Shown here one piece after another: positions 31,427-43,687 of a stretch of 64,000 bases of DNA. The stretch spans positions 183,629-247,628 of the forward strand of contig JACEFZ010016147.1 of assembly GCA_014155875.1 (NCBI GenBank), read 5' to 3'. The position numbers and the translations under genes were made by a program. Source of the DNA: Cepaea nemoralis. Lineage: Eukaryota > Mollusca > Gastropoda > Stylommatophora > Helicidae. The stretch's first letter is position 1; each line of letters starts with the position of its first letter. The notes below the pieces were generated by a model. It searched no databases. It saw nothing but the letters and a program-made list of their open reading frames with translations, and was not told the DNA's origin.

Positions 31427-31591
31427 TCCACTATTAAGGGGAAGGTAACCCGTACTGGGATAGTGTTCGAATAATTTGCGATTATATGTATAGGGATTGG
31501 TGATGTCTTATTTCTTGTGGAAGATTGTTCCACAGCTGAGCTGCAGAGAATGTTAAACTTATTTTGTATAAGTCTATCCTAGACTTCGGAA
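31283..31591 (-). mobile_element. LINE-C 3' end with (TTA)n
   Basis: GCTATGTGGAATATACTGGC, an ATT/TTA array (31351-31427), ACTGGGATAGTGTTCGAATA and AAGATTGTTCCACAGCTGAG match 34622-34930 almost base for base. Breaks off at 31591 where LINE-F begins. Confidence 0.8.
31351..31427. repeat. (TTA)n microsatellite, about 25 units
   Basis: Uninterrupted ATT repeat inside the LINE-C 3' end. The matching array in the second copy is at 34677-34765. Confidence 0.97.
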
Positions 31592-34500
31592 TGTGTCTCA
31601 TCTCATCTCATCATGTTCCTCTTGTACCTTGCGGTGTCGACGTGAAGTATAAACATCGCGATAGTTCCCGATTATGGGCTTCATATATCGACATTCCCAA
31701 GGACTCTGCTATTCCCTCCGTCCAACGTTTACGTGGTCGGCCTCTTTCTCTGTTTCCATCTGGTCTGTACATCATTGCTTGTTTTGGTATGCTGTTGACT
31801 GGTAACCTACTTGCATGGCCAAACCATTTGACTTGCTGCTTTCTAATAAAATCTAGTGCTGCTTAACCCCACTTTAGTCCTGATTTCTTCATTTCTGATC
31901 TTATCTCTTCTTGATACGTTGAGTATTCTTCTCAGGAATCTCATTTCTGTTGTTGTGATTTTTCTTTTCTCTTTTTCTGTCATTGTCCAGGTTTGGCATT
32001 GGTAGCATAGAGTTGGTAGGAAGATTGTGTTGTAAAGTGCTTTCTTAGTAGTTATTGATACATGTTTGTTCTTTAGTATTGGTGCCATTTGTCCAATGAG
32101 TTGGTTTGCCTTATTGCACCTATTTTCGATCTCGTCTTCTGATCTGCCATTTGATGATATTATACTTCCTAGGTACTTGAAACTCTTTACTTGTTTCAAG
32201 GGATGTTCGTTTAGGTGAATTGTTGTTGTTTGTTCTTCTTTAGTTATAGTCATTACCTCTGTTTTGCTTGTGCTAATTTTTATGTTATGTTCCCTACACA
32301 TTTCGTTTAGACTATTCATGTGGTCTTTTAATTCAGCTTCTGATTTTGCTATTAGTGCTTGGTCGTCTGCAAACAGGAGTTCTCTAATGGTTAGATTTGC
32401 AGATGCTTCTTCTTCTGTGTTCTCGTCATGCGGTATTCTTGCTGTCTCTGTTTGGCTGGTTTCTTTACATATGTTGTCTATATATGTTATGAACAAGAGA
32501 GGGGACAGGACACAACCTTGTCGTACTCCAGATCTTATGGTGAAGGGTTCTGAGTGTCCTCCAGTTGCTCTCACTATGCATTCACTGTTGTTGTATAAAC
32601 TTCTACATAGGTTGGTTAGATGTGTACTCACTCCATATTGTTTAAGGATTCCCACAGCTTGTTTCTATCTACTCTATCGAATGCCTTTTCTTGGTCGACA
32701 AAGGCTAAGTAGAGTGTTTCATTGAATTCGATTGATTTTTCTATAAGTTGTCTAAGAACAAAAATGGCATCTGTGTATCCTTTGTTTTTCCTAAATCCAA
32801 GTTGTGTTTCGCTTAGCTGGGGTTCCAAAGTAGTTCGTAATCTGTTTCCAAGAATTTTGCAAAATATTTTCCCAGTATGTCTCAACAGTGAAATGCCTCT
32901 GTATTGTGTGCAATCTCTTTTGCTGCCTTTGTTTTTCCAAAATGGGATAATTATGGCGTTTCCCCAGTTTCGTGGTGTCTGTTGTTTTACCTAAACATGG
33001 TTGAATAGTCTATATAGCCAAGCTGTTCCTACTTCTCTTGCTGCTTTAATTAGTTCATTTGGTATTTCATCCTGTCCCGGTGATTTGTTCATTGGGGTTA
33101 ATCTGATGGCTTCTATAATTTCTTCTTTTAGTATGTCTGGTTCTAGTTCTTCGGTGACATCTGTGTAGGTCTCTTGAATTCCTGTGGCATCTGATGGGAT
33201 GTTGAGAAGTTGTTCGAAATACTGCTTCCATCTTATTAGGATTTTTTTGTGTGGTTGTTGTTCACTTCTTGGTTCTTCATTTTCGCTATTAATTATTTCA
33301 GTTGGGCCAAAGGGTTCTTCTCTGGTTCGCATTGCACTTATCTTTTTGTAGAAGTTCCTAGTTGCCTCCTTGTAGTTTTTATTTAGGGTTTCTCCATACT
33401 CTTCCCAGTCTTTTTGTTTTTCCATCTTTACTATTCTATTCGCATGTCTTCTCGCTATTCTATATTCTGTGTAATCACATACCTGTTTGCTCTTCAACCA
33501 CTTTTTATATTTTTCCTTTTTGTCTTTTACAGCTTTCTTTACTTCTGCGTTCCTCCAACTTGTTATTTTCTTTATCCGTGTTTTGCGCTTTTTCGTGGTT
33601 CCATATGTTATTTTTTCAGTATTTAAAATGCTTGATTTGAACATCTCCCATTCTTCTTCCACTGTTTTTTTTTTCTGTAGGTAATTTTACAAAGAGTTCA
33701 GTTAGTTCTTTCTCATAATTCTCCCTTACTGCCTCGTCTTTAAGGTTTTTTAAGTTTTCTGATTCGAATGGCGTGTATTTTCCTGCTCTTTGTTTTCTTC
33801 TTCTGATGGTTCTTATTGTGGCAACGACTGCTTTATGATCTGTGTTTATACTGAAATTAGGCACTGCACTTGCATTTAATATATTTCTCTTTCTGTTATT
33901 TCTTTTTAATATAAAATCAATTTGGCTTTTAATATCTAGATCGTTTCATTTATACCAGGTGTATACTTGTGAATCTTTATGTTTATAGAATGTGTTTGTT
34001 ATATAGAGGTCGTGTTGGCTGCAAAGCTCTATCAGTCTACTTCCGTTATCATTCCTTTCATTATGCTGATCTTCAAATGCTCCCATGATGTTTTTCTATG
34101 CCCACTCTGTTATGTCCTAGTCTGGCATTGAAGTCTCCCATAACTATGATGTTGTCCTGCTTATCTATTTTATTTAGCACGTCATGTATGTCTTCGTAGA
34201 AGTCCTAGCATTCATGCTCATTATTGTTTGCATTAAATGGTGCGTATATTTGTACATATGTTGTAATTGTTTGTTCTTTTATTCTCACTGTTATGATTCT
34301 TTCTGATATATATTTTATTTCTAGTATTCCTCTTGCTAGCCGTGGTTCGATGACTATTCCCACACCGTGTCTTGCCCTTTCTTGCTGTTCTACTCTAGAG
34401 TAAACAAACGTGTAACTGCGGTGGAGCTCCTTGCACCCTTTCCCCTTTGTTCTGGTGTCCGCTATTCCCATCAGGCCAATTTTCTTCTCTTCCATTCTTT

Positions 34501-34614
34501 CTATAAGCTCTTCTTCTTTACTACTGAAACCTCAGACGTTCATTGTGCCTATTTTTTTTAGTCGCTGATCTGTCTCGTAGTCCATTAACATTGCCGGGTC
34601 GATATCCGTTTGGG
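31592..34614 (-). mobile_element. LINE-F, near full length but broken (RTE-like)
   Basis: On the minus strand from 34560: an APE endonuclease piece (MEEKKIGLMGIADTRTKGKG, VEQQERARHGVGIVIEPRLA), a linker (33864-33616; 33662-32991, ending LTPMNKSPGQDEIPNELIKA), RT (GKIFCKILGNRLRTTL, LGFRKNKGYTDAIFVLRQLI, LAFVDQEKAFDRVDRNKLWE, GVRQGCVLSPLLFITYIDNI, LLFADDQALIA) and a C-terminal end with QVKWFGHASRLPVNSIP and GRPRKRWTEGIAESLG. FADD is intact. Frame breaks at about 34200, 33620, 32990, 32640 and 31850 make it a pseudogene. The 3' tail is (GATGA)-like at 31597-31613. It lies between two LINE-C 3' ends. Confidence 0.82.
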
Positions 34615-34675
34615 TTTGTTGTTAGCTATGTGGAATATACTGGCCTACCAAAAGGGGACTGGCTGTTATACTAGG

Positions 34676-34676
<1 letters not shown>

Positions 34677-34743
<67 letters not shown>

Positions 34744-34765
34744 TATTATTATTATTATTATTATT
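34677..34765. repeat. (TTA)n microsatellite, about 29 units
   Basis: ATT repeat with one TTTA interruption at 34741. Part of the LINE-C 3' end. Confidence 0.96.
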
Positions 34766-35348
34766 TCTACTATTAAGGGGGAATGTAATCCGTACTGGGA
34801 TAGTGTTCGAATAATTTGCTATTATATGTATAGGGATTGGTGATGTCTTATTTCTCGTGGAAGATTGTTCCACAACTGAGGTGCAGAGTACTTTAAACTT
34901 GTTTTGTATAAGTCTATCCTAGGCTTCAGAATGGGTAATATATTTAATCGATTACTGTGTCTAGCATTATATTTAAACAATGGCCTATGGAATTTAGGGG
35001 TATTCCGATGTAGGATTTTGTGAACTAGTTTGGCCTTATTGAAAAGCAGGCGTTTGCGGAGTGGTAGTAACTGAAGGCGTTTATGCAGGCTAGGATTGTT
35101 AGTTAAATGTATGCTATAAATTAAACTCAGGGCCCGTTTCTGGAGTGAGTAAAGTCGCTTGGCGCTTGAATCGGAACAACCGTCCCAGTTTGTAGAGCAG
35201 TAGTCAAGATTTGTCTATATGTGAGAAGTATAGAATATATTCCTTGTGTCCTCATCGAGGAAATTTTTAATTTTGGCGAGTTGGTAGACTTTTTCGCTGT
35301 TTGTTTAGTGAGCACTTGAACGTGAGGATTAAAGGTTAGGTTTCTGTC

Positions 35349-36003
35349 TGTAACATGCCTGGGTTCATTAACATTGGGCGTGATGGACCTAAGCGAAAGT
35401 GGTACTATATAAACAAGCTAACCGGCCCTGAGAAATAATAGACGGAGGTAAAATTAGGCTGGGTGGTAGGTCCCCGGAAAGGGCAAATAAGAAGACAGAC
35501 GGGGAAGGTTGGAGGCAGTGAGTTGAAGGGGGGAGTCGAGGAGGCGTCAGCCCGCTAGTGTGGTTGTGAGGCAGACAGCTTGGGCTGGGGAGTAGTGGTG
35601 TGTGGAGTCAGGGGACTGGATAGGGAGTGGAGGCCTAGACGCAGAGTGGGTTGGAAGGAGTGAGTTCGGGCTGGGGAGAGTGGCTTGTTAACTGTCGCGG
35701 TGGATGAGATTAAGAAGGCATGGAGAAGGCAGTGTTATCTGAGTGTTAGGTTGTGATGAGGATATATTCTGGAATTACTGTTACTGGATTATATATGTTG
35801 CCTGTTTCCGTGTTCATTCATCATTAAAGGGATATTATGTGCGCAAACCAAATCTTGTTCAGTGACTAATAGATGTGTACTACAGTAATGACTTGTGTTG
35901 TGGGACATGGGGCTAACCCAGTTTACACTCTGCAGTGATATAAAAGGAGCATCAGGATCTAGACAACGACCAATCTCATTCTGTTGCAAAAGAGATTGTG
36001 ACA
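35349..36003. mobile_element. Solo LTR of an LTR retrotransposon, inside LINE-C
   Basis: 655 bp from TGTAACATGCC to GATTGTGACA, with TG...CA ends, flanked by the 5-bp duplication CTGTC (35344-35348 and 36004-36008). Comparison with the LINE-C copy at 47459-49740 shows uninterrupted LINE sequence at this point. A TATA box (ACTATATAAACA, about 35404-35415) and an ATTAAA signal (35822) fit an LTR read left to right. No internal region or PBS. Confidence 0.82.
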
Positions 36004-36956
36004 CTGTCAATGATGAGGCCTAATGTTTTGTGCTAAATTACACTTTCTACTGGCATGTTATCCATATGAAGTTGAAGTGATCTGTGTGAATTTAGAGTTT
36101 GAAGTCTTTGTCTGGTTGTTAATAACATAGATTTTGATTTAGTGATGTTAATTTGCATACGGTTCGCATAGATCCACCTAACTGCATTTTTAAATTCTTG
36201 TTGCAAAGACGACTCCAACAAATTACTGCTTTTAGCGATTGTATAAACTGTACAGTCGTCTGCAAATAGATCGCAGGGCGACGAAAGATGCAAAGGTAGA
36301 TCGTTAATATATATGGCAAATAATAGAGGGCCAAGAATAGAGCCTTGCGGTACACCAGTATTGAAGGTAGTAGTTTGGGACCGAGATTTATTGTATGATA
36401 CTACCTACTTTCTGTTTGAAAGACAAGATGTTTTTAGAGTCACTACATTAGGGCAAATTTTTTTGTCTCTAGATTTAAAAAAAAATAAATTAAAATGGCA
36501 TGGTCTATGCTATCAAATGCTTTCCTGAAATCGATAAACACAGCTCCACATAGATTGTTGTTATTTATATTCTGGTGCCAATTTTCTATCATGTTTGTTA
36601 GGGTCGTATGGCAAGAATATTTTGGTAGAAATCCTGATTGACTGTCAACCATAAGCTTGTTGCGATCTAAATACTGTAGTATTACTTTATGGATGTGTTT
36701 TTCTAGTAGTTTAGATAGTGATAATAGTAAAGAAATGGGTCTATAATTGTCCGGGAGACAATTGTCCAATGAACCACATTTAAGAAGAGGATACACTTTA
36801 GCGATTTTGAGAGCTGATGGAAAGTGACCTTTGGTGAGACACTGATTATACACATAGGTTAGTGATTCACAGATCATTGGCGCAGCACAGCGGAGAATCC
36901 TTTTGCTGATTCCATCTAACCCAGATTAGTTTATGTTGTTTAGGTTAATGAGGTAA

Positions 36957-37924
<968 letters not shown>

Positions 37925-38020
37925 TTACAGGATTGCGATTTACTTGTTACGTTTACGTCCAGTAGTTTGCCATTGCTTTCTGAACGACTGACGCTTATAC
38001 AGTTGTTAAAAATCAGACAC
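37925..38020 (-). mobile_element. SINE-2 fragment
   Basis: CATTACAGGATTGCGATTTA, TTACGTCCAGTAGTTTGCC and ATTGCTTTCTGAACGACTG are middle parts of SINE-2 in inverse order; the tail and head are degraded. Confidence 0.55.
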
Positions 38021-38030
38021 AGTTTTGTTA

Positions 38031-38232
38031 AAAAGGGGTTAAAAGTGCAAGGGGATCGACTATTTGCACCGGACTTTATCCCATTTTGCCCGGTCTCTCT
38101 CCCCAGGCCGGTCTGCCGAAAGCGTCGCACAAAGCACAAACTCTGTAACTCCAGCGACGACCCCTAGGAGTCACTGAGAAAATTCACTCTTGAACAGAAC
38201 GACGTAGCCTGTAATCGAACCCAGAACCTTCG
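38031..38232 (-). mobile_element. SINE-1 copy
   Basis: GGGGATCGACTATTTGCACC, CTTTATCCCATTTTGCCCG, GAAAGCGTCGCACAAAGC, CACAAACTCTGTAACTCC and CTAGGAGTCACTGAGAAAAT, ending at TGTAATCGAACCCAGAACC (inverse B box). The A-box end is cut near 38232. Confidence 0.75.
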
Positions 38233-38273
38233 GGAAATCAGAAGGAGGTAAAAATTTTAGAAATAAAATGTAT

Positions 38274-38491
38274 TCTTCTTCTTCTTCTTCTTCTTCTTCT
38301 TCTTCTTCTTCTTCTTCTTCTTCTTCTTCTTCTTCTTCTTCTTCTTCTTCTTCTTCTTCTTCTTCTTCTTCTTCTGTTTCTTCTTCTTCTTCTTCTTCTT
38401 CTTCTTCTTCTTCTTCTTCTTCTTCTTCTTCTTCTTCTTCTTCTTCTTCTTCTTCTTCTTCTTCTTCTTCTTCTTCTTCTTCTTCTTCTTC
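38274..38491. repeat. (CTT)n microsatellite, about 72 units
   Basis: One interruption (CTGTTTC at 38374-38380). Poly-Arg and poly-Ser frames across it are artefacts. Confidence 0.97.
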
Positions 38492-39039
38492 GTGTTTCAG
38501 GTCCGGAGCAGACCCGGGCGATCACGACTCGCCAATCCTCTCTGTTTAATATGTTGATGAAGTCGGTGTTGCTTATTTTATTAATTGCTGCCCAGCGGTC
38601 TAGATCCTTTTTCTTGTCTTCCCCTGTGTCTCTCCCCTAGAATTCTCCCTTTTTCTTGTCTTCCCCTGTTCATCTCCCCTAGAATTCTCCCACATACGAC
38701 TGATATGTGTATCCCACACACCCCCACCCCATTCTCCCCCATAAACCTATCGACCTATAAAAGCGATAGATAAACTATTGTACCAACTGAGCAATATGAT
38801 ATAATCGCTCCAAAATGATTACAGTTATACAAGGTATGAAAGTAACAAAAAGATGTATGCGAGAAACTGAACTGATTCAGTGCCGAAGGATAATACATCG
38901 CTATATGTGAGCTACCATTTGGACGAAGGATATATATCGCCGTACTAGGGTATTTGTTTTATTTCATAGTATCTTATACAATTCCAATGCTCTGTGAATG
39001 AAGATTTACATTATAATACTTGTTAATTTGATTATTTTT
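38492..39039. other. Unassigned stretch with a 48-bp near-duplication
   Basis: CTTTTTCTTGTCTTCCCCTG and TCTCCCCTAGAATTCTCCC occur twice (38608-38649 and 38650-38690). Nothing else recognised. Confidence 0.4.
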
Positions 39040-39286
39040 GGAGTCTCTGTGACGAAGTGGTCAAGCCGTTTGACTCGGAATCCGAAGGTTGTGGGTTCGA
39101 TTCCGGGCCGTGTCCTTCGGTTCACGAGTGAAATTTTTCGGAGACTCCTGTGGGTCGTCGCTAGAGCTACGGAGTTCGTGCTTTGTGCGACGCTTTCCGC
39201 GCTGCGGAAAGAGACCGAGCCATATGGGATAAAACCCGATGCAATGAAGTCGACTCTGTCGACTTTTAAGCGACTGTAAAAAAAAA
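39040..39286 (+). mobile_element. SINE-1 copy, full length reference
   Basis: Starts GGAGTCTCTGTGACGAAGTGG (A-box region at 39050-39060), with B box GGTTCGATTCC at 39094-39104. The body has CGGAGACTCCTGTGGGTCG, AGCTACGGAGTTCGTGC and CTTTCCGCGCTGCGGAAAGA and the end GTCGACTTTTAAGCGACTG plus an A-rich tail. The tRNA-like head of about 75 bp shows a Pol III promoter origin. Confidence 0.9.
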
Positions 39287-39429
39287 TTTGATTATGCACC
39301 GTGTTGGCTCCAAACTTACTTTTTGTTTAGCACTGCATCAGTTAAACTGCTAGGCAACTATTAATGTAAGCAACACCAATTTAATCAAAATGTCAAACGA
39401 CAGCGAGGACTAAAGAGTAATGGTGGCAG

Positions 39430-39602
39430 ATGCCTGCTCCAGACTCATTAACTGAGAAATGAAAAGAAGTTATATATGATAAATAATATTGGCAACATGG
39501 CATGGTTGAGACAAGAACGCAGAACTGGTCCACGACTCTGATGATCGTGTGAAGTGGCGAAACATGATCGCCCACGCTTATCGGCATGATACATAATGAT
39601 GA
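39430..39602 (+). mobile_element. LINE-G 3' end fragment
   Basis: GTGGCGAAACATGATCGCCC, ACGCTTATCGGCATGATAC and ATAATGATGATATACG match the 3' end of LINE-G in reverse at 58763-58810. Confidence 0.6.
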
Positions 39603-39959
39603 TATACGAAGGATTCCATATTTCTTAACTGTGTAACTCCTAACAAAAGCTACTTTCATCCTGCAAGGGGAGTACTTTATTTTTCTTAATGTGACCGAAA
39701 CAACCGCACTTCTCTGGTTAAAAGGAAGCCTTAAATGTATTTGAAGAAGAGCACACGTGTTTGCCTGCTGGTAAATTTACGTTTATTTGCTGATTTAGTG
39801 TTAATTTGTTTGTTTTTAAGGGTAGCAAAATTTTCATTGCAACTCTACGTCAATTCCTCTTAATTATCGAGGGGAAAAACAAGTTTGTTTTCCTTCAGTA
39901 GCACGAGTCATGCAGGAGCTATCGGTAATGGAAGAGCAGACATTGTGACGCTCAAAGGT

Positions 39960-40479
39960 TCTATAATTTGGTTAATGAGCACAAACAACACATATTACTG
40001 TCAGTTTAATATGAAGATTAACATCGAAACGAACGAATTTATGACAATTCGACGAACACCAGTGCAATATAACGTAAATATAATTGGACAATTACTAAAA
40101 CGAGTTAGAGAGTACAAGTATCTGGGCAGTGCGTTCACAGAGGACGGAAGACTAGACAGAAGGGACGCAGAGGTGTTTCCAAGGCACCAGGGCCGGGTTA
40201 TGTACTGGCCAAGACCTATTGACGCGTCCTCGTCGAGCGACCTGGGCAACAGGTCCCTTCGGGGTCCTGGCTAAAGTCAGTAGGATCGCCGATTCCTCCG
40301 AAGTCGGAGAGTGTCTGCCTGTACGGCGAGGAACCACCAGTCTGCACACCAATAAGCCAGACACGGGACAACGGATACTCACGCAAACCTCAGGTCCTGT
40401 AAAACATCACACTGATGTTGGACAACAGGATGCCTTCATCCGACATACAGGACTTCGCGTTGGAGCTCAAGCCAACGAA

Positions 40480-40511
<32 letters not shown>

Positions 40512-41045
40512 CCAGCACTAGACAGAAAAAATAGAAACGAGAATTAAGAAAGCAAACAGCAACACCTCTCAAATAGCATCTATTCTAAAACAACCAAGGA
40601 CCAGTATGAATACAAAAAAGAAACCGACAGAGGCTGTTTTGGTTCTAAAGCTGTGTTGTCAACGGCAGACATGGACAGTCCTAGAAATATACTGATGTAA
40701 AATCATGAAATGTGAGATTAAATTAATAAGAAACTTAGTTGGAAAAAACAAGAAGAGATAGAGAGACACATGAGATACTAGGAACAGCGGTAGAGATAAT
40801 ATCGATTACTGACTTTATAGACCACCAAATAATTACATGGTTTGGACATTTAGTCAGAATGGAACAAGATTAACAAACGGCTAGTGTCTTCTACGTGAGA
40901 ACACTGGACGCAAGGCGAGAGGACGTCCTAGAAAGAGATGGCTAGAGTGAGTAAAAGAGGCATTGAAGAAATCAAATATAGCATCAGCTCATAAACAGAA
41001 ACTTAAACCAACCCTGTCTACGATGATTTGTGGCTGAAGTAGTAG
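39960..41045 (+). mobile_element. LINE RT C-terminal fragment split by T1
   Basis: MKINIETNEFMTIRRTPVQY and LLKRVREYKYLGSAFTEDGR (39990-40150) continue after T1 with LDRKNRNEN-like sequence at 40517 and a degraded end (GHLVRMEQD-like at 40845, then GRPRKRW-like at 40925). Multiple stops. Confidence 0.65.
40162..40516 (+). mobile_element. T1 retroposon, copy 2, (CAAG)n tail
   Basis: 355 bp, flanked by the 11-bp target duplication ACTAGACAGAA (40151-40161 and 40517-40527). Begins GGGACGCAGAGGTGTTTCC and ends (CAAG)n at 40480-40510. The 100-codon open frame within (GECLPVRRGTTSLHTNKPDT and so on) is conserved in copy 1 up to its truncation and may be a relic of a LINE ORF end. Confidence 0.88.
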
Positions 41046-41109
41046 AACAAAAGAAGAAGCACATAAACAGTAAAATATGACCATTAAAAAGACAATCAAT
41101 CAATCAATC

Positions 41110-42000
41110 ATGTCAATGCCGGAAAGCGAGGGCGGTCATGACTCGCTATTTCACACGATCACCAAAGTCGTGGATCCGCTAAGCGTTCCTGTCTCGACCA
41201 TGCCATGTGGTCAAGCCATCCAAGTATTTACTTCTCAGTCTTCCCTTTGGTCTGTTCCCTTCGATCTTGCCAGTTGTCACCAAGTTCTCCAATTCACGTC
41301 TTCTCATAAAATGTCCAAACAATTTTGACTGTCTACGTCTAATTTCTCTAATCAATTTACTATTTTCATTTGTCTCCTGTAATACTTGGTCATTGATTTT
41401 TCTGTCTGTCCATGGTATTCTTTGCATTCTCCTCAGAAACCACATTTTTGCAGCCATCAGATGTTTTTCAGCTTGACTGTTCATTGTCCAAGTTTCACAT
41501 CCATACAAAAGAACAGGATCTATGTAGCACTTCAACGCTCTTTTTCTCGTTTCAATTGACATCTTTTTATTGGTCAGAATGTTTTTTCATCTTGCTAAAG
41601 GCTACTTTCGCCATGGCGATTCTTGTTCTAATCTCTTCAATGCATCTCCTATCAGATGTTATGACTGTTCCGAGATAATTGTACCGATTCACTTGTTGAA
41701 GAATAGTCCCATTTACTTGTATATTACATTGTGGTATTTCGTTCTTCCTAGTGCTACCATAACCTGTGTCTTTTTACAATTTAATTATAACCCCAGTTGT
41801 TCATTGTGTGCTACAACCGCAACTACTAATTGTTGCAGACCCTTCTCATTGTATGCAATCAATACTGTATCATCTGCATATCTAATGGATGCATATCTAG
41901 GATGTTTCGTCCACCAATGTTGGTTGATTCCATTTATATCTTCTACATTTCTGAAAATATTTTCACTGTACAGGAGAAAAAGAAGATTAAAAAGACAGGA
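41110..42000 (-). mobile_element. LINE-G copy (RT C-terminal half)
   Basis: Minus-strand reading KRALKCYIDPVLLYGCETWT, MAAKMWFLRRMQRIPWTDRK, REIRRRQSKLFGHFMRRREL and [20 protein letters not shown]. Further right comes the reverse of the RT core (GCATATCTAATGG = the IRYADD-type region at 41875-41890). Same family and order as 58763-59940. Confidence 0.75.
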
Positions 42001-43687
42001 TTGTGAAATATGGCATGGAAACTGATTTTACACACACAAAAAAGCAAGAGTACCTAAATTTGGAGTCAAATGTGGCATCTGACCCAAGAGCGCATGTAAG
42101 TATTGCATAGATGTGTACATCAAGAAATCGCACACATTGCATGTTAATAGAACATTTGCCATGTATACATTGTATATCAATTGTATAAAGGATACCGAAT
42201 ACGCTTGAATTTACTTTGAGAGTACAATGTAACGACCGTTTGTGGTGAAATAAGACGTCTTGTGAAGAACGGGCCACGCACAGAAGTGAGGATAGGAGGA
42301 GCCCAAGACTGAAATAGGATTAGCCCAGATGAAGAACTGACTTCCGATTGCAGGAGGGGCGTTCCTTAAGCTGTAAACGGGGTACGAAGAAGGTAACATG
42401 GCTGCAACGATGTCTGTTAGGTCATAACTAGCTACCGAGGTGAAGGTGAGGAGAGGGCCAAACTTCTGGAGAAAGAAGCTGGCTTTCCCACTGTTAGTTA
42501 CAGTGCCGGGGTAATGTTGGCGAATGTACAGGGTGCTCAATGTGCGTCTCCTCTAGGGCGATAGGACTTGTGGGCAGACACACATAGCGATATCAATATG
42601 GGATAAATACGACGCACGCAATGTCTCGAAAGTAGATATGTGAACACACGACAGGAGACAAAAGCCCGGGAGACATGACCCAGGCATGTCGCCCCCCCCC
42701 CCCCTGAGAGTGTCAAGAAGATGAAAGGGCCGATCCATTCAGCGAGGGCCTACTTCTGATGATGTGAAGAGTCATGTTGTGCTTAGCGGAAATTTTACCA
42801 CATAAACAATAAACAATTTTCTCCCTCTTCTTGGTGTTTCATTGCATGGGGGTGATCACACCGAGTCACGCAACTCCGAGATCAATGTTTCCGACGTCAG
42901 GATGCAGGTTTCTCATGTTTACTTCCTCAGATTCCATCCGAGGTACCGGCTTCTATCTACCCGTGGGTACACTTTCTTTCATAACAAATTTGCCAAAGCA
43001 GTGTTCATAAGACCTACTCTTTGTGATTTCCAATGCAGTGTAATTTTTAAAGTACACATAGTAACTTCTGTTTTTCTACTTTATCCCACATGCCTGGACA
43101 TCCGACTCTACTACTCAAGAGATCAAAGGAACGCATGATATCAGCTAAAGCCAAACATTCATGAATAGCATTTCCAGCACTATACAGTGATTCGAACCTT
43201 ATAACTCTTGAGCTTCAGGTTGACACACTAACCTCACAGCCACGTTCGCCCCTTTATGACAAGACATCCACCGATGAGGAATTCTGCGTTTCCTTTAGTA
43301 TTTGTTTTTTCGTTCTTTCTTTATTCATATTTTTTTGTTACTTCTATTTTTTATTACTTTCGATTTCTCTCTTCTTGCGTCTATTCTATCGTTGTATCTG
43401 CCTTATTATAATTTCTTTTTATTTGCGGCTATTATTGCGGCTGTTTTTCTATCACTACTAATTAACTGCGTGAATCTTTCCTCATCTGCCCACGCCATTG
43501 TCTAGTGTGACATTTGTTTTTGTTACATTAGAACAACAGTATAGCTGTGTTATTTCTAGTGTCGGGCAAGCAACACGTGTGAAAACAAGTCATCCGGTGT
43601 GCCGCGACGGTTCTCCGGCCACATTTCAGGTTCTGGGACGAGGGTACATACTGGTCTGGTGGGGGAATGCACTAGCCAACACACTGT
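42001..43687. other. Unassigned 1.7-kb stretch
   Basis: Has a poly-C run (42690-42704) and an AATAAA-bearing segment (42800-42830) that could be part of an LTR beginning at TGTAACGACC (42228), but no end or duplication could be matched. An open T-rich region at 43270-43500 is not gene-like. Confidence 0.3.

Larger units (their letters stand above)
34615..36950 (-). mobile_element. LINE-C copy (Jockey/CR1-like), split by a solo LTR
   Basis: The RT part (36877-36443) reads YNQCLTKGHFPSALKIAKVY, DNYRPISLLLSLSKLLEKHI, QSGFLPKYSCHTTLTNMIEN and VFIDFRKAFDSIDHA. Further on come ADDCTVYTIAKS and FKNAVRWIYANRMQINITKS (36293-36033), then the LTR, then QLWNNLPREI-like 3' sequence and the (TTA)n at 34677-34765. 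Frameshifts are present (e.g. the RT motif C region at about 36260). 5' end lost at about 36950. Confidence 0.82.

Noticed and set aside
38238..38549. Poly-Arg and poly-Ser open frames
   Set aside because: Translation of a (CTT)n microsatellite on the two strands.
42228..42850. Possible LTR starting TGTAACGACC with an AATAAA near its end
   Set aside because: No TG...CA pair with a matching target duplication could be found.
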